40,070 bases of DNA, taken from Vicinamibacterales bacterium. GTDB taxonomy: Bacteria > Acidobacteriota > Vicinamibacteria > Vicinamibacterales > UBA8438. The stretch lies in assembly GCA_958296065.1 (NCBI GenBank), contig CATQHX010000039.1:1-40070 (forward strand). The letters run 5' to 3'. The notes beneath the pieces were generated by a model, which did not search any database, had not been told where the DNA came from, and was given only the letters and a program-made list of their open reading frames with translations. Both the position numbers and the translations under genes were made by a program. Shown here piece after piece: positions 33,787 through 40,070 of this stretch (position 1 is its first letter; each line of letters begins with the position of its first letter).

Positions 33787-34203
33787 GTGACGATAGGAGA
33801 GATTCAAGCCAGCGTGACGCTGGAGAACAGCGGCGACCGCGAGTACGTACACCGCGGAGACCGGGTCGAGGCGGACGTCCGACGGACGACGGTCGAAGGA
33901 GTCGTCGACACCGGGGCGGTGAGTCTTGCAATCCCCGAGGAGATCGCGACAGAGCTCGGGCTCCGGTACGAGGACACGAGAACCGTCGTCTACCCGGACG
34001 AGCGCCGCGAAGAACGCCCCGTGACGAAGGTCACGATCGAGATCGGAAACCTCGCCACATGGACCGAGGCCATCGTCGGACCGGCCGGCAGCCAGGTCCT
34101 GATCGGACAGGTCGTACTCGCAATGCTCGACCTTGTCGCCGACTGCAGAAACCGAACACTGACGCCACGCCATCCGGAAGGCCCAGTCCTGGCTATCCGC
34201 TAA
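33787..34203 (+). CDS. retropepsin-like aspartic protease, 138 aa
   Basis: GTG 33787 has GGAGAG 5 nt upstream and gives MTIGEIQASVTLENSGDREY; the frame reaches further up but through the palindromic operator. VEGVVDTGAVSLAIPEEIAT (37-56) holds the catalytic DTGA of clan AA aspartic proteases (Asp41), followed by LGLRYEDTRTV and VLIGQVVLAMLDLVAD, the second conserved hydrophobic-Gly segment. Single-domain proteins like this work as dimers and are of unknown substrate in bacteria. It is a lone gene behind the palindromic site. Confidence 0.8.
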   Translation: MTIGEIQASVTLENSGDREYVHRGDRVEADVRRTTVEGVVDTGAVSLAIPEEIATELGLRYEDTRTVVYPDERREERPVTKVTIEIGNLATWTEAIVGPAGSQVLIGQVVLAMLDLVADCRNRTLTPRHPEGPVLAIR

Positions 34204-34227
34204 GCCCGCTTCCGAACAGACGCCTCG

Positions 34228-34542
34228 TCAACCACGCCTACGCGGAGCACCGACCCACCGGTCGCCACGCAGTCCATCCGAGCGAGGCCCGCGGCGCGGA
34301 CCAGACGCTTCCGGGTTCTGGTACTCCCCGCGGGGCACCAACCCCGCACGGCGCCGCTGGCGCACCGCCTCCACGAACAGGGGGAAACCCTCCGCGATGC
34401 ACTCCCGCAGGATCCAGGAGCGGGACATCTTGAACTCGGCCACCGCCTGGTCGAGCTGCTCGAGCTGACGCGCCGAGAGCCGGAGTTTGACGGTACAATC
34501 CAGAGGTTCCGCATCAGGCTCCCGGATTGGAAAGAGCGGCAT
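34228..34542 (-). CDS. ribbon-helix-helix protein, 104 aa
   Basis: ATG 34542 follows GGGGAGG. VKLRLSARQLEQLDQAVAEF, KMSRSWILRECIAEGFPLFV (about 18-57) is a ribbon-helix-helix fold of the CopG/MetJ type: a short strand, a helix, a turn with SRS and a second helix. The tail after residue 70 is Arg/Gly/Pro-rich and probably disordered. Such proteins bind DNA as dimers and repress TA, plasmid-copy or partition genes. It is the second gene of a two-gene unit with another RHH protein. Confidence 0.7.
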   Translation of the reverse strand: MPLFPIREPDAEPLDCTVKLRLSARQLEQLDQAVAEFKMSRSWILRECIAEGFPLFVEAVRQRRRAGLVPRGEYQNPEASGPRRGPRSDGLRGDRWVGAPRRRG

Positions 34543-34571
34543 CGACGTACCTCCCCGGTCCCCGCACCGCC

Positions 34572-35054
34572 CTACTCCGGCGGCTGCGACGGATCCTCGA
34601 CAGGCTGCACCTGCGGCTCGCCGAACATCTGGCCGAGGACGTCGAGCAACACGTCCTCGAGGTCATCCGGAGACACGCCGATCACCTGGGCGTGCATCTG
34701 CAGACCCGTACGCAGCTCCTCCGGAGCAATCTGCGGATCCGCCGCCCGGGCCGCCCTGCCGTACTCCAGAAGCGCAGACACGGCACGGTCCGGATCCAGC
34801 GCATCGCGGGAACGGCCGCGGCCGGACCGCTGCGCCGTCCCACGAGCCTTCCAGACACGCGCGGCGCCAGCGCCGGCAGCCTCCAACAGCCGGACCTCCC
34901 GAAGACGCTCCAGGGCCTCGACAGCCCCCCGCATCCCTTCGGCCACCGCCAGCCGCACGACCTCCGAACGGTTCGAGCCGTACTTGGACGCGGCCACGTC
35001 GCACGCCTTGACGGCCGCTGGGGGAAGGAACACCACGATCCTCTGCATCTGCAT
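34572..35054 (-). CDS. ribbon-helix-helix protein with C-terminal domain, 160 aa
   Basis: ATG 35054 follows GGAGG. IVVFLPPAAVKACDVAASKY and GSNRSEVVRLAVAEGMRGAV (about 6-45) form an RHH domain with NRSEVVRLA at the second helix. A linker follows, then an acidic C-terminal segment (GVSPDDLEDVLLDVLGQMFG). RHH plus an acidic tail is a common design for antitoxins and partition repressors. Together with the 104-aa gene 29 nt downstream it forms an operon. A small palindrome (35086-35100) just upstream could be its own operator. Confidence 0.65.
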   Translation of the reverse strand: MQMQRIVVFLPPAAVKACDVAASKYGSNRSEVVRLAVAEGMRGAVEALERLREVRLLEAAGAGAARVWKARGTAQRSGRGRSRDALDPDRAVSALLEYGRAARAADPQIAPEELRTGLQMHAQVIGVSPDDLEDVLLDVLGQMFGEPQVQPVEDPSQPPE

Positions 35055-35085
35055 CCCGAAACCTCCCCGACGGTGAACACTTGGA

Positions 35086-35100
35086 GTGCAAACAGTGCAC
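35086..35100 (-). promoter_or_regulatory. small palindrome GTGCA-N5-TGCAC upstream of the RHH operon
   Basis: GTGCA and TGCAC flank AACAG, 31-46 nt upstream of ATG 35054, a fitting place for autorepression by an RHH dimer. No other copy was noticed. Confidence 0.4.
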
Positions 35101-35508
35101 CATCACCCGAAAATTCGCGAGGCCCGGATCGGGCCAAAAACCGAACTGAGCAAGGTGATCAGGTTTGTTCCCGGCCCCACCAACGCATCCAGCAACCAGG
35201 CTCACTTGGGAAACGCGCCCGACGGCTTCACCGTGAACAGCGAGGCCCAATCGCCGCCGACGACCCCGTTCAGAACCCTCCGCCATCAGCCGCAAGCTTA
35301 GGCCACCAGAAGCCGCGCATCAGCCTCGACAGAGACCGTAAAACACTCGCAGCAGGCTACTTGCAAGCAGAATCAACGCCGCGCAGTCCGACCGCAAGAC
35401 AGAACGCTCGGCACCTTCAGGCACAGCACGCACAGAACGCTCGAAACGTTGACACATTCACCACCGAACGCACTTTGTGGAACCCACAGAGAAGATCAGA
35501 GATCAGAT

Positions 35509-35551
35509 GGGTGAGCGACCCCGGTTCCGGCGTCGCTCACCCGATATTTTT
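35509..35551 (+). terminator. intrinsic (Rho-independent) terminator
   Basis: GGGTGAGCGAC (35509-35519) pairs exactly with GTCGCTCACCC (35532-35542) across a 12-nt loop and is followed by GATATTTTT. This is the clearest intrinsic terminator in the window. No plus-strand gene ends nearby. Confidence 0.7.
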
Positions 35552-35644
35552 CCCTGCGGGAAGGCTGGATCCGGCGGAGCCGGTTGACGTGTGCACCGTC
35601 AGTGACCTGTCGGCGGGATCCGGGCTCCATCGCCCGGAAAGGCC

Positions 35645-35676
35645 AGATGCTCAAAGAGTGTACTTCTCTGAGCCGG
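35645..35676 (+). promoter_or_regulatory. operator-like site 3 (GTGTACTTCTC core)
   Basis: The right half AGTGTACTTCTC (35657-35668) and the CCGG end match site 1, while the left half is diverged; GCTC...GAGC at the ends keeps some symmetry. It is about 186 nt upstream of fic. Confidence 0.5.
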
Positions 35677-35861
35677 GCAACCCTAGTTAGGCGCTCAGCG
35701 CGGGCAAAAGGTTCCCCGTTCCAGAGCAGAAATCCCCAAGAAATCGGACCAGCGCCCAGTAACGGCGCTCGACATCCGTCGACCTCGACTTCAACAGCAA
35801 CACCCGCTCAGACCTGACGCATCCCGCGTAACAACCACACTGCCCGCGAAGAGCCGGCCCA

Positions 35862-37001
35862 ATGCAGAAAGAGCCGACCCGGACTCAATCCGCCAGCAGC
35901 TGCACCGAGCCATACCCCCCGTGGGATCCGGTTTTCGCCTACAACAACCTGCCCCCGGTCCCGCGGGAGCGGTTGACGACCCCCGCGGTCAAAGCGCACT
36001 GCGAGATCGCCACCAGAGCGCTCAACACGCTGCGTGAAGCAACCGCCAAGTTCTCCGATCCCGTGACGTTGATGCAGACGCTCGCGCTGGTAGAGGCTCA
36101 GGCCAGCTCAGCCATCGAGGGCATCGTAACGAGCGTGGGCGACATGCTCAAACACCTGGGCAGACCGCTTCTGTCGAACGGCGCCGACCCCGACGCCGAC
36201 GACGCGCTGCGCCACCACGACAGCATCATCGACGCCTGGCAGCGGCGCAGTGCCGAACCGGTCGGCACCGCGATGGCGATCAGGGCATGCTCGACGACCA
36301 AGGGCCGCCGCATGCCGGTGCGGCGAGGACGCGGAACGGTGATCGCAGGACCGCGCGGGATCATCTACACGCCACCGACCGGCGAGGACCGAATCCGATC
36401 CATGCTCGACGAGCTGTGGAGCTTCATGCGCAACGACACCAGCACGCACCCGCTCGTGCGGATGGCGGCCGGGCATCACCAGTTCGAGTCGATACACCCG
36501 TTCGCCGACGGCAACGGACGGACCGGCCGGCTAATCAACATGCTCTACACGAACGAGCAGGAGCTGACCGAACTGCCCATCCTGTCCCACAGCCGGTACA
36601 TCCTGCGGAACCGCCCCACGTACTACCGACTGCTGGATTCGACGAGGAAAACCGGCGACTGGGAACCGTGGACCCTCTGGATGCTGGACGGCGTACGGGA
36701 GACCGCCGAGTGGATCGCCCGCACCCTGGAACACCAAGCCGCCATCCCCGAACAAGCGATCGCGCAGTACCGACAGACCAAGCCCCGGGCAACGACGACC
36801 AGCGAGACGGTCCGGTTCGTGTGCAGCCGGCTCTGCTGCCGGTCAACCGACCTGGTGAACGCACGCCTGGCGGCAAAGCCGGCGGCGGCACTGACCACGC
36901 TACGCCGGATCACCGACACGGGAATCCTGCAGCTCAACCCGGGCCACACGCCGGCGCTCTTCATCAACTCCAAAGTCCTCGAGCTCTGGACCGGCGAGTA
37001 A
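35862..37001 (+). CDS. fic: Fic family AMP-transferase, 379 aa
   Basis: The catalytic motif HPFADGNGRTGRL lies at about residues 212-224, after a Fic-type N-terminal domain with WDPVFAYNNLPPVP. SSAIEGI (about 82-88) is the inhibitory-helix motif (S/T)xxxE(G/N) that blocks ATP, as in class II Fic proteins. PTYYRLLDSTRKTGDWEPWT and a C-terminal winged-helix-like part follow. Fic enzymes transfer AMP from ATP to a hydroxyl of a target protein; targets are unknown here. ATG 35862 is used with no strong Shine-Dalgarno. It is followed 16 nt on by a second gene. Confidence 0.92.
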   Translation: MQKEPTRTQSASSCTEPYPPWDPVFAYNNLPPVPRERLTTPAVKAHCEIATRALNTLREATAKFSDPVTLMQTLALVEAQASSAIEGIVTSVGDMLKHLGRPLLSNGADPDADDALRHHDSIIDAWQRRSAEPVGTAMAIRACSTTKGRRMPVRRGRGTVIAGPRGIIYTPPTGEDRIRSMLDELWSFMRNDTSTHPLVRMAAGHHQFESIHPFADGNGRTGRLINMLYTNEQELTELPILSHSRYILRNRPTYYRLLDSTRKTGDWEPWTLWMLDGVRETAEWIARTLEHQAAIPEQAIAQYRQTKPRATTTSETVRFVCSRLCCRSTDLVNARLAAKPAAALTTLRRITDTGILQLNPGHTPALFINSKVLELWTGE

Positions 37002-37017
37002 ACACGGGATTCGAGCG

Positions 37018-37917
37018 ATGCACGACGAGACGAAGGAACGCATTCGGCACGACCGCAACACCGCGACGCGCGCCGAATGCTTCGCCAGGCTGGTACTGAC
37101 CGGCCGTGAGGACCACCACGGCCGGAATCTGCTCGACTACGCCGAGCGCACGGCTGACCGCCTGGCGATGCAGCGGGAGAAGACGCTCGCGTGGCTGTCA
37201 ATCTCGCTGCACGCCGACAGCGTGGACGAGACGACGCTGACGGGCATCGGGTTCAACGACCAGGACGTACGACACGCGACGGTCATGCAACCCCGCGAGA
37301 ACGAGACCGCCATGGCGTACGCCGAGCGGCTGGCCGCCTACAACGAACCCGAGGCCTTCACCGTCGGCGAGGCGATGCTCGACGAAAGCGCCGACACCAA
37401 CCCGACCGTGCCGACCGACACGACCGACACGGCCCGGGAGCAGGAAATCGGCCGCCTGCGCAACGCGCACAAGGACTGGGCCCGGGGACGCAGGGGAGAC
37501 AGGCCCCCGGCCGGCGGCGTCGTCGACGAGCGTCCCACCGCACCAGGGCTGGCCGACGCCGTCCGTCGGTTGGAGCACCACGTGCGCATGACAGGGCTGT
37601 GCCTGAGCGAGATGCAGCGAGGCCCTGGGAGCACGCCCTGGGGAATCGCCGAACGGCTGTCGCTCGACGACCTGAACACGTTCCTCGACGCCGCGTCGCA
37701 ACTGATGTTCAACGCCGCGGCGATCGTCATCGAGACGTCGAACCTCACGCTGACGCCTGCCACCGAGAAGGAGCGCGCCACCCTGGCAGGCACGCGAGAG
37801 CCTGGAACCGAACACCTGGCCGGTATCGCCACCGCGGCCGCGACGATCTACCAGGTCGCGACACGCCTGCAGTCGGAGATCCCTCCACCCGCCGACGACG
37901 ACGACCGGATCCACTGA
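37018..37917 (+). CDS. putative degenerate HD-like protein behind fic, 299 aa
   Basis: The N-terminal 110 residues (LLDYAERTADRLAMQREKTL, SLHADSVDETTLTGIGFNDQ, ENETAMAYAERLAAYN) follow the order of RelA/SpoT-type HD domains (VADRLA...LHDxxEDT...GF...E-Y-Y-ER), but the HD pair is replaced by LHAD and the first His by YAER. The C-terminal half is different and helical (RRLEHHVRMTGLCLSEMQRG). So this could be a dead HD protein or a new regulator of Fic. It starts 16 nt after fic, so the two share a transcript. The HD link is inference. Confidence 0.55.
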   Translation: MHDETKERIRHDRNTATRAECFARLVLTGREDHHGRNLLDYAERTADRLAMQREKTLAWLSISLHADSVDETTLTGIGFNDQDVRHATVMQPRENETAMAYAERLAAYNEPEAFTVGEAMLDESADTNPTVPTDTTDTAREQEIGRLRNAHKDWARGRRGDRPPAGGVVDERPTAPGLADAVRRLEHHVRMTGLCLSEMQRGPGSTPWGIAERLSLDDLNTFLDAASQLMFNAAAIVIETSNLTLTPATEKERATLAGTREPGTEHLAGIATAAATIYQVATRLQSEIPPPADDDDRIH

Positions 37918-37924
37918 TCGCGAG

Positions 37925-38101
37925 ATGACGACAGAAAGCGCCTACGGCATCATCCTCGACGAGGGCGACCACCTGCACCGGATGCCGCGCCACGAGCGCG
38001 CCACGCCGCTGAGCAGGCGCGACTACATCCGCGGGCGCCTGCTCCTGATGATCGCGAAGAACGCGGTGTACCGAAGCGAGTACGAGGCGCTGGAGGAGTG
38101 A
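37925..38101 (+). CDS. small hypothetical protein, 58 aa
   Basis: Reading ATG 37925 to TGA 38101 gives MTTESAYGIILDEGDHLHRM through RRDYIRGRLLLMIAKNAVYR to a final YEALEE. It begins 7 nt after the previous stop with GAG close upstream. Codon use fits a gene. Operator site 2 begins 12 nt after its stop. No family is known. Confidence 0.5.
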   Translation: MTTESAYGIILDEGDHLHRMPRHERATPLSRRDYIRGRLLLMIAKNAVYRSEYEALEE

Positions 38102-38112
38102 GAATCGGCACT

Positions 38113-38144
38113 GCGGTACTGAGTGGTGTACTTCTCAGTGCCGA
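38113..38144 (+). promoter_or_regulatory. operator-like site 2, 27 of 32 bp identical to site 1
   Basis: GCGGTACTGAGTGGTGTAC followed by TTCTCAGTGCCGA matches site 1 at 27 of 32 positions. A second 9-bp inverted pair (TCGGCACTG at 38105-38113, CAGTGCCGA at 38136-38144) overlaps it, so two dimer-binding modes are possible. It lies about 210 nt upstream of the SSB gene, whose likely -10 is TAGACT (38293-38298). Confidence 0.6.
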
Positions 38145-38353
38145 GCTACTCGGTTAGACACCGAATCCGGGAGAAGGTTCCCACCCGGAACCGGCGGAAC
38201 CCGAAAAGGCGCAAGGGTCGGATCGAAGCATCGCCGAACCGGAGAAGCAGCAGACGCGCCCGCGAGAATCCCACGCGCTGGAACCCGGTCCATAGACTTC
38301 AAGGCAGAGCGCCCGGCGATGCCGGAGCGGAACCCGAGAAAGGACGACACCCG

Positions 38354-38785
38354 ATGAGCGACCACATCCCCGGCTCGATCCCCCGCGCGTGCGACTGCAC
38401 CTACCGCGGCCACCTCGCCGCCAAACCGCAGGTAATCGACAAGGACGGACGCAAGTTCGTCTCGGCCCGCATGGGCGTCAACATGGCCGCGCCCAACGTC
38501 CCCCGCGAGGAACAGGACGAGCTCACCGAGTGGGTCGACGTGATGGCCTTCTCCGAAGCGATGCAGGCACGGCTGCTCGCCTGCGAGAAGGGCGAGACCG
38601 TCGCCGTCTCCGGCAACGTCACCAAGAGGCTCTACCAGCGCCGAAACGGCGAGACGGCCGTAGGCCGAACGATCATCGCCGACTACGTCCGCGCCGCCGG
38701 CGCGAGCATCGCCCCTGCCGTGGCCAAGCACGGGGCCAACGACAAGCCGGAACCGGCCCCGAACCCGGACCAGCCGCCGGAGTAA
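38354..38785 (+). CDS. single-stranded DNA-binding (OB-fold) protein, 143 aa
   Basis: ATG 38354 has GAAAGGA upstream. YRGHLAAKPQVIDKDGRKFV followed by SARMGVNMAAPN, LTEWVDVMAFSEAMQARLLA and EKGETVAVSGNVTKRLYQRR is the strand order of SSB: first strand, the WxxVxxFG-like strand (WVDVMAF), and the VEGxLxxRxYxDxxG-like strand. The acidic Pro-rich C-terminus (APNPDQPPE) lacks the DDDIPF tip of housekeeping SSB, so it is more like a phage or plasmid SSB. It could protect single-stranded DNA for the RecD2 or replication genes. Confidence 0.82.
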   Translation: MSDHIPGSIPRACDCTYRGHLAAKPQVIDKDGRKFVSARMGVNMAAPNVPREEQDELTEWVDVMAFSEAMQARLLACEKGETVAVSGNVTKRLYQRRNGETAVGRTIIADYVRAAGASIAPAVAKHGANDKPEPAPNPDQPPE

Positions 38786-39313
38786 GACCATCCAGTCCGT
38801 CGCACGCTCTTCCGCGCGGATCACCCATCCTCAACGACATGCGCACACAACATTCGGAAGCCGGAACCGAGCACGGGCAGCTCCTGGAGCACAGGTTCCC
38901 CCGAACGTTGCTGGCTCGAGCTTCAGCATGCCGCCGCCGAGCGGATGCCCCTCGAGCTCGCAACTCAGCCGGCCGGCGGGCGAGCCCCACGCCTCCGAGA
39001 ACCCCGGTTCAGAAAAGCCGCCATTGCCGAACAGGTCGGACCGGAAGTCGACCGCCAGAAAAGCGTTCGTGCATGTGCACCGACCACGGTTCACGGCCAA
39101 CGCCGGCGACCTTCCGCTCATGTACGTCAGGACGAAGGCGGGACGAAGGCATCGGCCCGCCAACTGGGGCGGTAGAGCCGCGCGGACTGCCGTGGGTCGG
39201 GCGCCAAGGGGAGCGAAGGCGACGATTGGCGCACCGGCGCCAGCGATGACGACAACCGCGCCGCGGGGAGCGCCGCGCCGAAACCGACGGGACTGGTGCC
39301 GAAGCGCCGAGCG
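38786..39313. other. non-coding stretch with lone CRISPR-like unit and gene debris
   Basis: Downstream of ssb, CTCTTCCGCGCGGATCACCC (38807-38826) is a single unit like the other palindromic clusters. A methyltransferase fragment on the minus strand follows. From about 39120 to 39313 I see nothing I can support. Confidence 0.4.
38831..39120 (-). pseudogene. C-terminal fragment of an adenine-specific DNA methyltransferase
   Basis: The minus-strand frame contains NAFLAVDFRSDLFGNGGFSE, PGFSEAWGSPAGRL and SCELEGHPLGGGMLKLEP. The GGGMLKLEP end is characteristic of Type IIG/Eco57I-like or similar N6-adenine methylases. No catalytic NPPY or SAM motif is present upstream. The family call is from recall, so it is a moderate one. 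It suggests a former restriction-modification gene at the edge of the plus-strand block. Confidence 0.4.
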
Positions 39314-39916
39314 TCAGCCCTGATCCCCCACCGCCGCGGGCCGGCGGCGGGCCTGCGCCGCGATCGCGAGCAAGAGCGCCATCAGCGCCGCGAGGGCGGC
39401 CGGCGGCATGACGGGCGTCCCTGTGGCCACCACGCCGCACGCCAGGCGCGCCCCGCCGCCGCCCAGCGGCGACGGCGAGTCGGAGTAGTTGTCGCCGCCC
39501 TCGTGAATCACCAGCGCGCGGCCGTATAGGTCGCTGAGGGTCAACCGAGGCGCGACGACCGCCGCCGTCACGCGGCCGCCGTCGGACGTGAGACGCGGCA
39601 GGTCGCCCAGGTGACCGTTGCCTCCGGGCCCCTCGTGCACGCCCGTGTTCGCCGGGTCGTAATGCCCGCCGGCGGCTTGGCCCCCCGACCCGCAGTCGGG
39701 ATTCAGGTGGGCGTGGAAGCCGTGATCACCCACGGGAAGAATGCCGTCGAGGTCGGGCGTGAAGCGCACCCCGCCCCCGGCCTCCTCCTCCAGCGTAACG
39801 CTCCCCAGTGTCTCGTCCGTAGCGGTGTTGTGGATCTCCACCGTCATCTGCGCCTCTGCCGGCGCTGCCAGCACCACCGCCGCGATCGCGGCCGCCAGCG
39901 TTCGTGTCCGAGCCAT
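39314..39916 (-). CDS. sodC: periplasmic Cu/Zn superoxide dismutase with C-terminal membrane tail
   Basis: ATG 39916 follows GGAGAG and starts a signal peptide (LAAAIAAVVLAAPAEA). Metal ligands can be read: H68 and H70 (GFHAH), H85 (GGHYDP), H94, H102, D105 (GHLGDLP) and H138 (VIHEGGD), with C75 and C160 likely disulfide-bonded. The enzyme turns superoxide into peroxide and oxygen in the periplasm. After the fold comes a hydrophobic segment (AALAALMALLLAIAAQA) then an Arg tail, an extra compared with ordinary SodC that would anchor or sort it. Neighbouring sequence shows no partner gene. Confidence 0.92.
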   Translation of the reverse strand: MARTRTLAAAIAAVVLAAPAEAQMTVEIHNTATDETLGSVTLEEEAGGGVRFTPDLDGILPVGDHGFHAHLNPDCGSGGQAAGGHYDPANTGVHEGPGGNGHLGDLPRLTSDGGRVTAAVVAPRLTLSDLYGRALVIHEGGDNYSDSPSPLGGGGARLACGVVATGTPVMPPAALAALMALLLAIAAQARRRPAAVGDQG

Positions 39917-40070
39917 GTCGCTCTCCTTCCGGGGACTGTCCCTCTCGTTGTTGAACTTGCGAGTGGCGGAATCCCTGTTTCCACGGCGAGGTCGTCTATT
40001 ACGCCACGTCAGCAACCGCACCGTCGGGCGAGGCTAGCCCAAGTTTACCAACGGTGAAATTAAGTCGGTT

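Larger units (their letters stand above)
35101..35861. other. 760-nt non-coding stretch between RHH genes and fic
   Basis: Open frames here lack start sites, codon bias and homology. It holds TTGACA (35449-35454), a strong terminator hairpin (35509-35551) and operator site 3 (35645-35676). A small RNA from about 35475 to 35551 on the plus strand is possible. The base composition is less GC-rich than the neighbours. Confidence 0.45.

Noticed and set aside
34527..35690. A 387-aa plus-strand open frame
   Set aside because: It covers the minus-strand RHH gene, which has a clear fold and Shine-Dalgarno, and then runs through non-coding DNA.
1..40070. Search for tRNA or rRNA genes
   Set aside because: No intergenic stretch shows a T-loop GGTTCRA with matching acceptor stem or any rRNA-like sequence.

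Overview
The window is about 40 kb of very GC-rich bacterial DNA, with no rRNA, tRNA or complete transposase gene that I can see. It alternates between two kinds of sequence. Minus-strand blocks carry envelope genes with Sec signal peptides, outer-membrane barrels, an MscK-type channel and a periplasmic Cu/Zn superoxide dismutase, so the host is Gram-negative. A Proteobacterium or Acidobacteriote is plausible, but I cannot place it. Plus-strand blocks carry tightly packed, often overlapping small genes of phage or plasmid style.

Layout. 1-8164 (+): an HD phosphohydrolase cut by the window edge, unknown small proteins, a Uma2-type nuclease, a PAPS-reductase-like PP-loop protein, a hexapeptide beta-helix protein, an AbiEii-like nucleotidyltransferase with a 13-nt overlapping partner, and a small Cys-rich protein. 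8282-17868 (-): a small membrane protein, a secreted glycine-rich protein, a DUF481-like barrel, a frameshifted alginate-export-like porin, a large secreted barrel, an MscK-like channel, a thioredoxin-like protein and a MerR remnant. 17869-18418: a gene-less junction with repeats resembling the end of an IS21-type element. 18419-21551 (+): a coupled run of small genes ending in a second PP-loop protein. 21595-23883: two secreted proteins (-) and two membrane proteins (+). 24138-28894 (+): the Hen1/Pnkp RNA-repair operon, with an extra small gene between the two and a one-base frameshift in pnkp. 28959-32884 (+): a RecD2 helicase between two paralogous small genes, then a YbjQ-like protein. 32885-33786: repeat-rich non-coding DNA. 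33787-38785: a retropepsin-like protease, two ribbon-helix-helix proteins (-), a Fic protein, a degenerate HD-like protein and an SSB. 39314-39916 (-): SodC.

Main points for the hunt. (1) At least four intergenic clusters of short GC-palindromic units ending GGATAACCC or GGATCTCCC; the best has three copies at exactly 61-nt spacing, the period of type I-E CRISPR arrays, but there are no cas genes. (2) Three copies of a 32-bp operator-like site with core GTGTACTTCTC, upstream of the protease, Fic and SSB genes; one copy is a perfect 15-bp inverted repeat. (3) A nucleotidyltransferase/partner pair that may be a new toxin-antitoxin variant. (4) A RecD2 helicase bracketed by duplicated unknown genes. 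(5) Perfect 89-bp and diverged 110-bp tandem duplications beside the YbjQ-like gene. Taken together, the plus-strand genes look like a defence, repair and nucleic-acid-processing cargo (RNA repair, helicase, SSB, Fic, NTase, Uma2 nuclease, PP-loop enzymes) on a mobile element mosaic with host genes. That reading is inference.
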